Both the position numbers and the translations under genes were made by a program. The notes under the pieces were generated by a model, which made no database searches, was not told where the DNA came from, and saw nothing but the letters and a program-made list of their open reading frames with translations. Of a stretch of DNA of 8,192 bases, positions 1-5,929 are shown piece by piece. The first letter of the stretch is position 1. Each line of letters opens with the position of its first letter. Origin of the DNA: Methanobacterium sp. UBA8 (GTDB taxonomy: Archaea > Methanobacteriota > Methanobacteria > Methanobacteriales > Methanobacteriaceae); NCBI GenBank assembly GCA_002509665.1, contig DADN01000139.1, forward strand, positions 21,852 through 30,043, written 5' to 3'.

Positions 1-1288
1 TTATGGAGTAGGTACAATAGTTGCAGCTTTAAGTATAAACAGCGCTATGCTTCTACTAGGTTGGTCAATACTTGAAGGAGTAGGGGCTGCACTCATGATG
101 CCTGCCACGACTTCCATAATCTCCGGGACCTATGGAGGAGAGAAAAGGGCATTTGCACTTGGTATAATAAGTTCCATGGCTTCAGGAGCTGGGACCATTG
201 GGCCAATTATAGGTGGATTTTTAACCACATACTACACATGGCGTTATGCTTTTGCACTTGAATTAGTTATAATCATTGCAATACTCCTGTTTTCAAAAGA
301 GATCGATGTATTCCCAGCAGTTATAAAATGGCGCGATATAGATTTTTTAGGTGCGATAAATTCTTCACTGGGTATATTTCTACTGGTTGTAGGAGTATTG
401 CTACTTAACAGCCCTTCAACATGGAATATTGCCATTTATTTCATTGTAATAGGAATAATCCTCCTGATTATATTCTATTTAACCCAAATAAGAAGAATAA
501 AATTGAATAAGATGCCTTTACTTGATATTACACTTTTTAAAGATCGATCTTTTACTTTAGGGAATATAACAAGATTGATAATGAATTTTACCATTGGAGG
601 AGTAACTTTCGTTATTCCAGTATTTTTACAGGGAGTTCTAGGTACCAATCCATTAGTAACTGGTTTAACCCTGATACCGATGAGCATAGGCATTTTCACA
701 ATGTCGTTTACAGCAGGTAAGGTCTCAACAAGAATACAACCGCGTTATATACTTGCAATTGGATTTTTAGCATCTTTAGCCGGAAGTATATATTTGAGCC
801 TTATTTTCAGTCCCTCCACAACCGTTATTGACATGATTCCCGGCGTGTTGTTCCTTGGAATTGGGATGGGAATTGTCTTCCCCCACTCAGCAAATATCAT
901 TTTTGCAACTGCCCGGGAGGATCAACAGCCCGACGCGTCAGGAATCCTGAATACTGGAATTAACCTTGGTTCTTCACTTGGAACAGCTGTTCTTGGAGTA
1001 ATATTAATACTCGGAAGTTTTGGTGCTTTAGGAGGGGGATCTATGTACGATTTGCCCGTAAGTAATTCTTATGGAAATAATAGTCATGGATGGTTTGAAA
1101 AAGTAAATGCAGTGAATATGCCGATTATAAGAGGGACTGGAGTAACTGGAGACCATCAAAAGGCGAATGCCATGAGAGACGCATTTGGCGTGGTCACTTT
1201 GCTGCTGATTATAGGGTTAATTTGCTCTTTGTTTATACCAAGAAAACCAATTAAACACGAGGAGCACTGTGTTACCACTCATATTTGA
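1..1288 (+). CDS. MFS transporter, DHA2 (EmrB/QacA-type) drug exporter, 5' partial
   Basis: This is the C-terminal 428 residues of a major facilitator, probably a proton-driven efflux pump of the 14-helix DHA2 family in the cytoplasmic membrane. The frame is open from base 2, so the ATG at 47 is internal. Visible residues start in what looks like helix 3; the first two helices and the loop 2-3 motif A lie outside the window. The clearest signature is antiporter motif C, GAGTIGPIIGG, at 185-217, followed by a TWRYAF segment typical of DHA2 members. Many hydrophobic helices follow, then a long polar loop (about 1045-1185) and a last helix with a basic cytoplasmic tail. It stops at TGA 1286-1288. 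The substrate cannot be read from the sequence. Family assignment is confident; drug export is inferred from the family. Confidence 0.9.
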   Translation, partial: YGVGTIVAALSINSAMLLLGWSILEGVGAALMMPATTSIISGTYGGEKRAFALGIISSMASGAGTIGPIIGGFLTTYYTWRYAFALELVIIIAILLFSKEIDVFPAVIKWRDIDFLGAINSSLGIFLLVVGVLLLNSPSTWNIAIYFIVIGIILLIIFYLTQIRRIKLNKMPLLDITLFKDRSFTLGNITRLIMNFTIGGVTFVIPVFLQGVLGTNPLVTGLTLIPMSIGIFTMSFTAGKVSTRIQPRYILAIGFLASLAGSIYLSLIFSPSTTVIDMIPGVLFLGIGMGIVFPHSANIIFATAREDQQPDASGILNTGINLGSSLGTAVLGVILILGSFGALGGGSMYDLPVSNSYGNNSHGWFEKVNAVNMPIIRGTGVTGDHQKANAMRDAFGVVTLLLIIGLICSLFIPRKPIKHEEHCVTTHI

Positions 1289-1305
1289 TTTTTTATTTAT
1301 AAATC
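1287..1305 (+). terminator. T-tract terminator after the MFS gene
   Basis: Six T residues (1289-1294) start right after the stop codon, followed by another short T run. A weak GATTT/AAATC inverted repeat (1287-1291 with 1301-1305) surrounds them. T-rich tracts just after the stop are the usual archaeal termination signal. No experimental support. Confidence 0.4.
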
Positions 1306-1344
1306 CAAAATTATGCGCGTTATACATTTAGTTCACAAAACATG

Positions 1345-1356
1345 ATATTTTATACA
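1345..1356 (+). promoter_or_regulatory. Candidate TATA box for the alanine dehydrogenase gene
   Basis: ATATTTTATACA lies about 70 bp before the ATG at 1419. This would place a transcription start near 1378 and give a leader of about 40 nt holding the GAGGTG ribosome site at 1408-1413. The surroundings are AT-rich, and a similar TTATAC element sits near 1319-1324, so the choice is uncertain. Confidence 0.35.
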
Positions 1357-1418
1357 CAAATCGCTAAGTTTAAGAAGTTATAACAACAAAAGAGTACATA
1401 ATTATAAGAGGTGTACTT

Positions 1419-2411
1419 ATGCAAGAGACAATACTTCTAAATCAAAGCCAGGTAAAAGAACTCACAACTATGAAAGAGATTATTGAAAATGTCGAAACTG
1501 CATATAAGTTTCATGCGGAGCGTAAAGTCCAGATGCCTCCCAAAGAATACATATTTTATAAAAAGTTCAGGGGAGACCTCAGAATAATGCCCTGTTTTGT
1601 CAGGGGGCTGAATGAATCCGGAGTTAAAAATGTAAATGTACATCCAGACAACCCTAGAAAATACGGCCTGCCAACAGTTATGGCAATGATCGAGCTTGTA
1701 GACCCTAAAACAGGTTTTCCAGTTTCTGTAATGGACGGAACATGGATTACAGATATGAGAACTGGGGCTGCAGCAGGTGTTGCTACAAAATACCTCGCAA
1801 GAGATAATTCCGAGGTTTTAGGCCTTGTGGGGGCTGGAGTTCAGGCATTAACTGGACTTGAAGCTATAATGGAAGTAACGGACATTAAAGAGGTACGGGT
1901 TTCATGCAGAACATGTGAAACAAGGGATATATTTGCTCAAAGAGCCTCTGAAAAATATGGAATTCCTGTTAAATCAGTGGATACTATAAAAGAAGCTGTA
2001 CAAGGCGCTGATGTGCTGTTAACTACAACACCTGCAAGAGAACCTGTTGTTAAATCAAAATGGATAAGTCCAGGAACTCATATTAACGCAATGGGAGCTG
2101 ATGCCCCCGGTAAGCAGGAATTAGACAGCCACATACTCCAAAAATCCAAAATTATAATCGATTGTTGGGATCAGGCCAGCCACAGTGGTGAAATTAATAT
2201 TCCAGTTCAGGAAGGTATTGTAAGACAAAGCGACATCCATGGTAAAATTGGAGATGTAATAACAGGTTCAATTCCAGGTAGAACCTCAGACGAAGAAATT
2301 ACAGTATTTGATTCAACAGGACTTGCAGTTCAGGACATAGTTACTGCATGGAATGTATATGAAAAAGCTCTTCAAAAAGGCATCGGCCAAAAGATGAACT
2401 TCTTAGAATAA
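1419..2411 (+). CDS. ala: Alanine dehydrogenase, archaeal ornithine cyclodeaminase/mu-crystallin family
   Basis: The 330-residue cytoplasmic enzyme probably interconverts L-alanine and pyruvate plus ammonia using NAD(H). It resembles the Archaeoglobus fulgidus type, unrelated to bacterial Ald. Matching features are QMPPKEY (38-44), GDLRIMP (52-58), GVKNVNVHPDNP (68-79) with the presumed catalytic Lys70, the MRTGAAAG block (113-120), a Rossmann-type GLVGAG (135-140), HINAMGADAPGKQELD (221-236) with the presumed catalytic Asp228, and FDSTGLAVQD (297-306). Length fits the family (about 320-330). Start: ATG 1419 has GAGGTG 5 nt upstream (1408-1413). The gene stands alone between T-rich tracts. 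Ornithine cyclodeaminase or another imino-acid reductase remains possible, because substrates differ within this fold. Overall similarity favours alanine dehydrogenase. Confidence 0.87.
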   Translation: MQETILLNQSQVKELTTMKEIIENVETAYKFHAERKVQMPPKEYIFYKKFRGDLRIMPCFVRGLNESGVKNVNVHPDNPRKYGLPTVMAMIELVDPKTGFPVSVMDGTWITDMRTGAAAGVATKYLARDNSEVLGLVGAGVQALTGLEAIMEVTDIKEVRVSCRTCETRDIFAQRASEKYGIPVKSVDTIKEAVQGADVLLTTTPAREPVVKSKWISPGTHINAMGADAPGKQELDSHILQKSKIIIDCWDQASHSGEINIPVQEGIVRQSDIHGKIGDVITGSIPGRTSDEEITVFDSTGLAVQDIVTAWNVYEKALQKGIGQKMNFLE

Positions 2412-2426
2412 TTTTTTCATTTTTTT
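2412..2426 (+). terminator. Oligo-T terminator after alanine dehydrogenase
   Basis: Two T runs (2412-2417 and 2420-2426) directly follow the TAA stop. No strong hairpin precedes them, which is normal for archaeal termination. Confidence 0.5.
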
Positions 2427-2583
2427 AAAGCGAATATCCCCTAATTCAAGATCTGGAAAAAATACAGAAGATTAACTCCATAAATAAGTAAAATTTCGGG
2501 TGTAAAAATTAATCATGAGCCAGCCCTTAGAAATTCATAGTTAAATTTATCAGCATTAAAAACAAAGTAAGACTGGTGATGAA

Positions 2584-2745
2584 ATGTTCGAAGAGAAAAT
2601 TTATATAAACGAACTAATTAACAAAATGGGACATGTTTTCGAACGTTTTAGGTATTTGACACGGACCCGGCCATTAAATGAAGACCAGATGAAAGTCATT
2701 AATTATCATTTATCCGAGATAATGAAAGTATTAAATGAAAATTAA
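2584..2745 (+). CDS. Small hypothetical protein, 53 residues
   Basis: I do not recognise this ORF. It runs from ATG 2584 to TAA 2743-2745. It has a perfect six-base match to the archaeal anti-Shine-Dalgarno, GGTGAT at 2575-2580, ending 3 nt before the ATG, and a TATA-like TTAAATTTAT at 2541-2550 at the right distance for a short leader. The product is soluble, rich in Glu, Asn, Lys and Arg, with no signal peptide, Cys pair or transmembrane helix. Residues 1-24 and 31-52 look helical, separated by a basic TRTRP turn, so a two-helix hairpin is plausible. It lies in the same direction between alanine dehydrogenase and the LysE exporter but has its own ribosome site and apparent promoter. The start signals make it more likely real than chance. 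The function is unknown. Confidence 0.6.
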   Translation: MFEEKIYINELINKMGHVFERFRYLTRTRPLNEDQMKVINYHLSEIMKVLNEN

Positions 2746-2769
2746 CTAAATCCATTTTTTATCTATTTT

Positions 2770-2890
2770 TGGGTGTTGATCTTTTATTATACTGGAGTTT
2801 TTATGTGAGTGTAAATTCAATATTAATAGTAGTATTTAAGTTAGAAAATCATTAATTTTCAAACTCAACTAACAAAAGGACCAACACCCA
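2770..2890 (+). promoter_or_regulatory. Nested inverted repeats before the LysE gene (leader or operator)
   Basis: TGGGTGTTGATC (2770-2781) is complementary to GACCAACACCCA (2879-2890) at 11 of 12 positions. Inside this pair, GAGTTT (2795-2800) pairs with AAACTC (2861-2866), and GAAAAT (2844-2849) pairs with ATTTTC (2855-2860) around a 5-nt loop. The arms nest properly, so one multi-stem RNA fold is possible just before the ribosome site of the LysE gene. Alternatively the outer arms are two inverted protein-binding sites flanking the promoter. A TATA-like TATTTAAG (2833-2840) lies inside, and if used would exclude the 5' arm from the transcript. Confidence 0.4.
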
Positions 2891-2904
2891 TTTCAGTGAT
2901 TTAA

Positions 2905-3540
2905 TTGATTGAAATTGTTTTATTTGCATTAACTTCATTTGGAGTTGGATTATCCGGTGCATTAGTTCCCGGGCCCATGTTTACTGTAACAGTTTCTGAC
3001 TCTGTTAAAAAAGGATTTATAGCAGGGCCTCGGGTTGTTCTAGGCCACATAATGGCAGAAATACTAATGATGATTGTCATTCTGGCAGGTTTAGGCCAGA
3101 TTTTAGGTTCGCAAACTGCAGCCTTTATCATTGGAATATTTGGAGGCATTGTTCTCATTTTTATGGGATATAATACATCTAGATCAAACACCACGTTGTC
3201 AAATATCAAAACTGAGGAAAACAAAACTCAAAAATACGGATCTTTCCTTAAAGGAGTTATAACAAGTATTTCAAACCCCTATTTTTTTATCTGGTGGGGT
3301 ACAATTGGCCTTGCTTTCATGTTTAAAGGATTAGCTCTTGCAGGGATTATTGGCCTTTTAGCATTTTCAATTGGCCACTGGTTAGCTGATCTTTCATGGT
3401 TCAGCATAATCTCGTTCGCATCAAGCAGAGGATCAAAATTTATGAATGATAAAACCTATAAATCAGTGATGGTAATTTGTGGAGCATTCCTTGTTTTGCT
3501 GGGCATCTATTTCATTTTTTCCCAGATAAATCTGTTCTAA
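2905..3540 (+). CDS. LysE/RhtB-family exporter (amino acid or small solute)
   Basis: The 211-residue integral membrane protein is the usual size for LysE/RhtB transporters, which export amino acids or other small solutes. Family marks are the N-terminal PGPMF in helix 1 (22-26), GPRVVLGH (41-48), a variable charged loop (about 92-113), and ISNPYFFIWW (122-131), followed by three more hydrophobic segments (about 133-155, 157-173, 187-206). Start: the codon just before TTG 2905 is an in-frame TAA (2902-2904), so nothing further upstream is possible. The first in-frame ATG would remove helix 1. GTGAT at 2896-2900, 4 nt before the TTG, supports that start. The ligand cannot be told from the sequence. 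Proximity to alanine dehydrogenase invites an amino-acid link, but a small ORF and separate signals lie between. Confidence 0.88.
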   Translation: MIEIVLFALTSFGVGLSGALVPGPMFTVTVSDSVKKGFIAGPRVVLGHIMAEILMMIVILAGLGQILGSQTAAFIIGIFGGIVLIFMGYNTSRSNTTLSNIKTEENKTQKYGSFLKGVITSISNPYFFIWWGTIGLAFMFKGLALAGIIGLLAFSIGHWLADLSWFSIISFASSRGSKFMNDKTYKSVMVICGAFLVLLGIYFIFSQINLF

Positions 3541-3639
3541 AAACATAGAAAGTATAATTAAACTTCTTTAGAAAATATTCACTGCTGGTTTAAGTAGATA
3601 GAAATAGTGTAGATCTTAAGCTAGGTCCAAAATTTATAG

Positions 3640-3789
3640 TTATTTCATCTTCTTATATTGAAAAATAAACTCTCCTTTTCCTTTATCCTCAGTTACAGAC
3701 TGTAAAGCGTATTCACCTCTTAAACCATTATTCAGTAAATTTCGAATGGTTGATGCTTTCTCATCTTCAATTTTAACTCTAATTTCCAA
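3640..3789 (-). CDS. Small hypothetical protein, 49 residues, TTG start
   Basis: I do not recognise this ORF. On the minus strand it starts at TTG 3789-3787 and ends at TAA 3642-3640. Upstream AAGGAGAGG (complement of about 3796-3804) gives a purine-rich ribosome site 6-9 nt from the TTG. The product begins MEIRVKIEDEKA and ends FIFQYKKMK. The pattern suggests a beta strand, a helix with RNLLNNGL (residues 16-23), then a beta hairpin. It is soluble, with no cysteine or signal peptide. The nearby minus-strand ATG (3793) is in another frame and stops after four codons. A TATA-like run on the minus strand near 3812-3820 could drive it. It converges with the LysE gene. Ribosome site and protein-like composition support it; length and TTG start keep confidence moderate. 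Confidence 0.5.
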   Translation of the reverse strand: MEIRVKIEDEKASTIRNLLNNGLRGEYALQSVTEDKGKGEFIFQYKKMK

Positions 3790-3865
3790 CCATATCCTCT
3801 CCTTCTTTATAATATAGTTGAATTTTATGATTATTATAATTTTATGTATTAAAAGTAATTATTAT

Positions 3866-3889
3866 TGTCCAGATTAGGGACAGAACTTT
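3866..3889. other. Small TGTCC/GGACA hairpin followed by a T run
   Basis: TGTCC (3866-3870) and GGACA (3878-3882) form a 5-bp stem with a 7-nt loop, followed by five T residues shortly after. It could be a weak terminator on the plus strand or a small operator. There is no plus-strand gene upstream to terminate. The rest of 3790-3983 is AT-rich and shows nothing else. Confidence 0.2.
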
Positions 3890-3983
3890 TTAATATTACA
3901 TTAAATTTCATAAAAAACCAATATCATAAGTTATTTTGAATATAAAAACAGTATAGATATATTTAAGACATATATTGGATTGA

Positions 3984-4065
3984 AGGAGGTATTAGAAAGT
4001 AAAGACAGATAATACCGCCTTACTTTCTAATTTTATCTGATGTTTGATCTCGACTGTGCATCAGA
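3984..4065. repeat. Overlapping inverted repeats, pseudoknot-like or alternative hairpins
   Basis: Three stems lie in 82 bp downstream of the minus-strand exported protein gene. Stem A pairs AGGAGGTATT (3984-3993) with AATACCGCCT (4011-4020), 9 of 10 positions. Stem B pairs TTAGAAAGTAA (3992-4002) with TTACTTTCTAA (4020-4030), a perfect 11. Stem C pairs TCTGATG (4036-4042) with CATCAGA (4059-4065), a perfect 7, and abuts the stop codon of the exported gene. A and B interleave, so they either exclude each other or form a pseudoknot. CAGATAA (4006-4012) also matches TTATCTG (4033-4039). Stem C may be the transcript end of the minus-strand gene. Confidence 0.5.
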
Positions 4066-4066
4066 G

Positions 4067-4564
4067 TTAAATTTTAAGGGATGTGAAATAAATTGTTGTT
4101 TTGTAAGTATCAGGAGTTGTTCCATATGGGATTTTTATACGTAAATCCACACCCATCGGACTGATACTTTCATTATTTGGTTTTTTTAAGCACCCTACCT
4201 TAATATATTGATCCGTTAATACTCCAGCTGAGCCCAAACCCGGAATAATATATTTCAGATTATATAAACCAATTGTATTTGCACCTACAAGATCACTACT
4301 CGCCCTAATCCAGATTTCTGTATCGACATTTGAGGGGTTTGCGAAGTACACATTGTTAATGGCGACTTCAGTAGTATCAAGAGGTATAATACCACTAGTT
4401 ATTATTGAACTATCTCCATAATTTACTGAAACCGCAGCAGTCTCAGGTACAGTTACACTCACAGCTTGCGAAGATGTTGAAGAACCCTCTGCAGATACAG
4501 GGAAGATAAATAGCACAATAGCCACGAATAAAATAAGAAATCTAATAGTCATTTCTAATTTCAT
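4067..4564 (-). CDS. Small exported protein of unknown function, predicted beta-rich
   Basis: The 165-residue product has an N-terminal signal peptide: charged residues to about 8, a hydrophobic core (9-20, FLILFVAIVLFI), then a VSA site suggesting cleavage after residue 25. The mature part (about 140 residues) is rich in Thr, Ser, Val and Ile in alternating strands, with no lipobox and no C-terminal anchor, so it is probably released or held at the surface by contacts. The pattern of VTVPETAAVSVNYG, repeated strands and a closing TYKTTIYFTSL suggests an immunoglobulin-like or WxL-like beta sandwich; this is inference from strand pattern only. ATG 4564 or ATG 4552 could be the start. Neither has a ribosome site, and a TATA-like element about 24 bp upstream of 4564 suggests a leaderless transcript. 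Confidence 0.75.
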   Translation of the reverse strand: MKLEMTIRFLILFVAIVLFIFPVSAEGSSTSSQAVSVTVPETAAVSVNYGDSSIITSGIIPLDTTEVAINNVYFANPSNVDTEIWIRASSDLVGANTIGLYNLKYIIPGLGSAGVLTDQYIKVGCLKKPNNESISPMGVDLRIKIPYGTTPDTYKTTIYFTSLKI

Positions 4565-4580
4565 TTCTTATCGTCCCGTC

Positions 4581-4593
4581 TGGATAAATAAAC
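4581..4593 (-). promoter_or_regulatory. TATA box for the exported protein gene
   Basis: On the minus strand this reads GTTTATTTATCCA, with its centre about 24 bp before ATG 4564. That places the predicted transcription start at or within a few bases of the start codon, and the absence of a ribosome site agrees with a leaderless message. Confidence 0.4.
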
Positions 4594-4630
4594 AGTATAA
4601 TCACTAATAAATGAAATTTTATTACAGATT

Positions 4631-4646
4631 TGTGATTATAATCACA
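4631..4646. promoter_or_regulatory. Perfect 16-bp palindrome TGTGATTATAATCACA (operator 1)
   Basis: Perfect two-fold symmetry over 16 bp. The TGTGA-N6-TCACA spacing equals the bacterial CRP consensus, but the archaeal binding protein is unknown. Its centre lies about 75 bp upstream of the exported protein start, upstream of the TATA box, a position compatible with an archaeal activator site. Confidence 0.5.
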
Positions 4647-4684
4647 TTGTTGATATAACCTTGCAAATATTTTTATTACTTTTT

Positions 4685-4700
4685 TATGAATTATATCACA
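4685..4700. promoter_or_regulatory. Degenerate palindrome TATGAATTATATCACA (operator 2)
   Basis: The right half ATCACA is intact. The left half TATGAA differs from TGTGAT at two positions. The centre is 54 bp from operator 1. It is reported because it matches the 16-bp frame of its two better neighbours; alone it would not be convincing. Confidence 0.3.
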
Positions 4701-4819
4701 TGTTTATACAAAAGCCCAAATTTTTATTATTAATTATAACCCTAGCAAATATTTTGAGCCATATCCCTATGGTTAATAATATTATTTTATTACAGATATA
4801 AATTTATTTATTATTAATT

Positions 4820-4835
4820 TGTGATAAATATCACA
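4820..4835. promoter_or_regulatory. Palindrome TGTGATAAATATCACA (operator 3)
   Basis: Seven-base arms are perfectly complementary around a central AA, with the same TGTGAT-N4-ATCACA frame as operator 1. It is about 260 bp from the exported protein start and about 290 bp from the HAD start, so which gene it serves is not clear. Confidence 0.45.
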
Positions 4836-5118
4836 TTTTAAAAATAAGATATTAAAATACCTATTAAAACGTTGCATCCATTATTAACTAACTATAAAAT
4901 AAAAAATGATTTTAAAACTTGCAGAATATCCAAAAGCCCTAATTTATTTCCTCAATACAAATGCCCAGAAAACATATAGATGTTAAAAATTGTAAAATGG
5001 ATTCCAGCAAACAATAATGATAAATAATTTTTTTTACAATACTTATCTAGTTAAATTAAAATTCATATTAAAAATTCAATTAAAATCAAATGATAATCTA
5101 CAAATAACAGTTGATAAT

Positions 5119-5907
5119 ATGAAAGCGATTGTATTCGATAATTCCGGGACACTTATTGAAAGATATAGGGCAATGAAAGACCTTCAAACAGGTAAAATAT
5201 TTGATAACGTAAGTTCGCTGGATATTGTAGACAGCAGCAGTGCAAGAGCACTTGTAGTTATACAGACAGACCCTTCAAAGTGCATAATTAATGCAAAGCC
5301 AGACCAGAGAATATGTCAGTTCATTAAAAGAAACGATATCCATATTGACATAAGCTATTCAACTGTTGAAATCAAAAAAAAGGAATTAATTGAATCCATT
5401 ACAGGCGATGAGTCTAAAGTAAGTGATATACAGGATACAATAAGGGCAGTGACAGCTAAAAACTATGATATACAGGTATGCAGCGGATCTGGATTTATAG
5501 TGAATCTGAACAAGGGAAAAATTGAATTTACAGTCACTTCAGGAGGGAGAGTATTCCCAGAAGTGAGGGATGTGGTTAAAGAACTGCAAAAAAGAGACAT
5601 TCACATATTCATAGCCTCCGGAGATCGGAAAGGGTCCTTAAAAGCGCTTGCAAGGTATATCGGAATCCCTGAAGAAAACGTTTTTGACACCGCAGACTCA
5701 TGGAAAAAGATGGAAATCGTAAAGGGACTTAAAAGGAACTATGACGTTATGATGGTGGGAAACAGCGTGAACGATGTCCTTGCCCTTAAAGAAGCAGATA
5801 TCGGTATTCTTACCGTGCAGCAAAAAGAGAAAAATCCGCAGATGGTTTACGACGCTGCAGATGTCATTGTGGATAATATAAAAGAGATTTTGGATATTGA
5901 TTTTTAG
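5119..5907 (+). CDS. Soluble P-type-ATPase-like HAD phosphatase (MJ0968-like)
   Basis: The 262-residue cytoplasmic protein resembles the catalytic P domain of P-type ATPases without membrane helices, as in Methanocaldococcus jannaschii MJ0968. Order of motifs: MKAIVFDNSGTL (1-12) with nucleophile Asp7; an inserted cap region (about 20-140); FIASGD (164-169) with motif II Ser167 followed by RKGSLKALARYIGI; a KKMEIVKGL lysine region (196-204); and VGNSVNDVLALKEADIGI (213-230) with Asp219. P-type enzymes and MJ0968 have GDGxND here; this protein has Asn215 and Ser216 instead. The ATG at 5119 is preferred over 5017: motif I begins at once, a GTTGAT ribosome-like site (5110-5115) sits 3 nt upstream, and the sequence before is low-complexity with an eight-T run. 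The physiological substrate is unknown. Confidence 0.85.
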   Translation: MKAIVFDNSGTLIERYRAMKDLQTGKIFDNVSSLDIVDSSSARALVVIQTDPSKCIINAKPDQRICQFIKRNDIHIDISYSTVEIKKKELIESITGDESKVSDIQDTIRAVTAKNYDIQVCSGSGFIVNLNKGKIEFTVTSGGRVFPEVRDVVKELQKRDIHIFIASGDRKGSLKALARYIGIPEENVFDTADSWKKMEIVKGLKRNYDVMMVGNSVNDVLALKEADIGILTVQQKEKNPQMVYDAADVIVDNIKEILDIDF

Positions 5908-5929
5908 AGATATAAACGGTTAAGTAAAA

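Larger units (their letters stand above)
4616..4797. repeat. Scattered direct repeats in the divergent region
   Basis: ATTTTATTACAGAT occurs at 4616-4629 and again at 4784-4797, a perfect 14-mer, each followed downstream by one of the two best TGTGAT palindromes. GCAAATATTTT occurs near 4663 and near 4745, each preceded by an AACC-containing run. AT-rich sequence makes chance matches easier, but co-occurrence with the palindromes suggests a duplicated control segment. Confidence 0.35.
4565..5118. other. AT-rich divergent intergenic region, 554 bp
   Basis: No convincing gene is visible. It separates the minus-strand exported protein from the plus-strand HAD phosphatase and holds the minus promoter, three related palindromes (4631, 4685, 4820), and direct repeats (ATTTTATTACAGAT, GCAAATATTTT, CAAAAGCCC). 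An eight-T run at 5028-5035 lies upstream of the chosen HAD start. The frame stays open from an ATG at 5017, but the extra 34 residues are low-complexity Asn/Lys/Ile/Phe translation. Confidence 0.6.

Noticed and set aside
244..699. Minus-strand open frames within the MFS gene (also 1437-1643, 2901-3224 and 6431-6613 in other genes)
   Set aside because: They are antisense to well-supported genes and have no recognisable domain, so they are shadows of the real coding strand.
47..1288. ATG 47 as the true start of the MFS transporter
   Set aside because: The frame stays open to the window edge and the upstream codons encode a typical helix-3 sequence (YGVGTIVAALSINSA). The N-terminal helices and motif A are missing, so the gene is cut by the window.
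1419..3540. Operon joining alanine dehydrogenase, the 53-residue ORF and the LysE exporter
   Set aside because: Gaps of about 170 and 160 bp, an oligo-T terminator after the first gene, and separate promoter-like and ribosome sites argue for separate units.
3541..3639. Regulatory structure between the convergent LysE and 49-residue genes
   Set aside because: Only AT-rich sequence without a convincing hairpin or T tract could be seen.
3779..3793. Minus-strand ATG at 3793 as a start for the 49-residue protein
   Set aside because: It is in a different frame and stops after four codons (ATG GTT GGA AAT TAG). The protein-like frame begins at TTG 3789.
3983..4013. Plus-strand gene after the strong AGGAGGT at 3984-3990
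   Set aside because: No start codon follows at a useful distance and all frames close quickly. The motif is explained as part of stem A or as chance.
5017..5118. Upstream extension of the HAD protein to ATG 5017 (34 extra residues)
   Set aside because: The extension is low-complexity Asn/Lys/Ile/Phe translation of AT-rich DNA containing an eight-T run. The family normally begins at motif I, and a GTTGAT site precedes ATG 5119.
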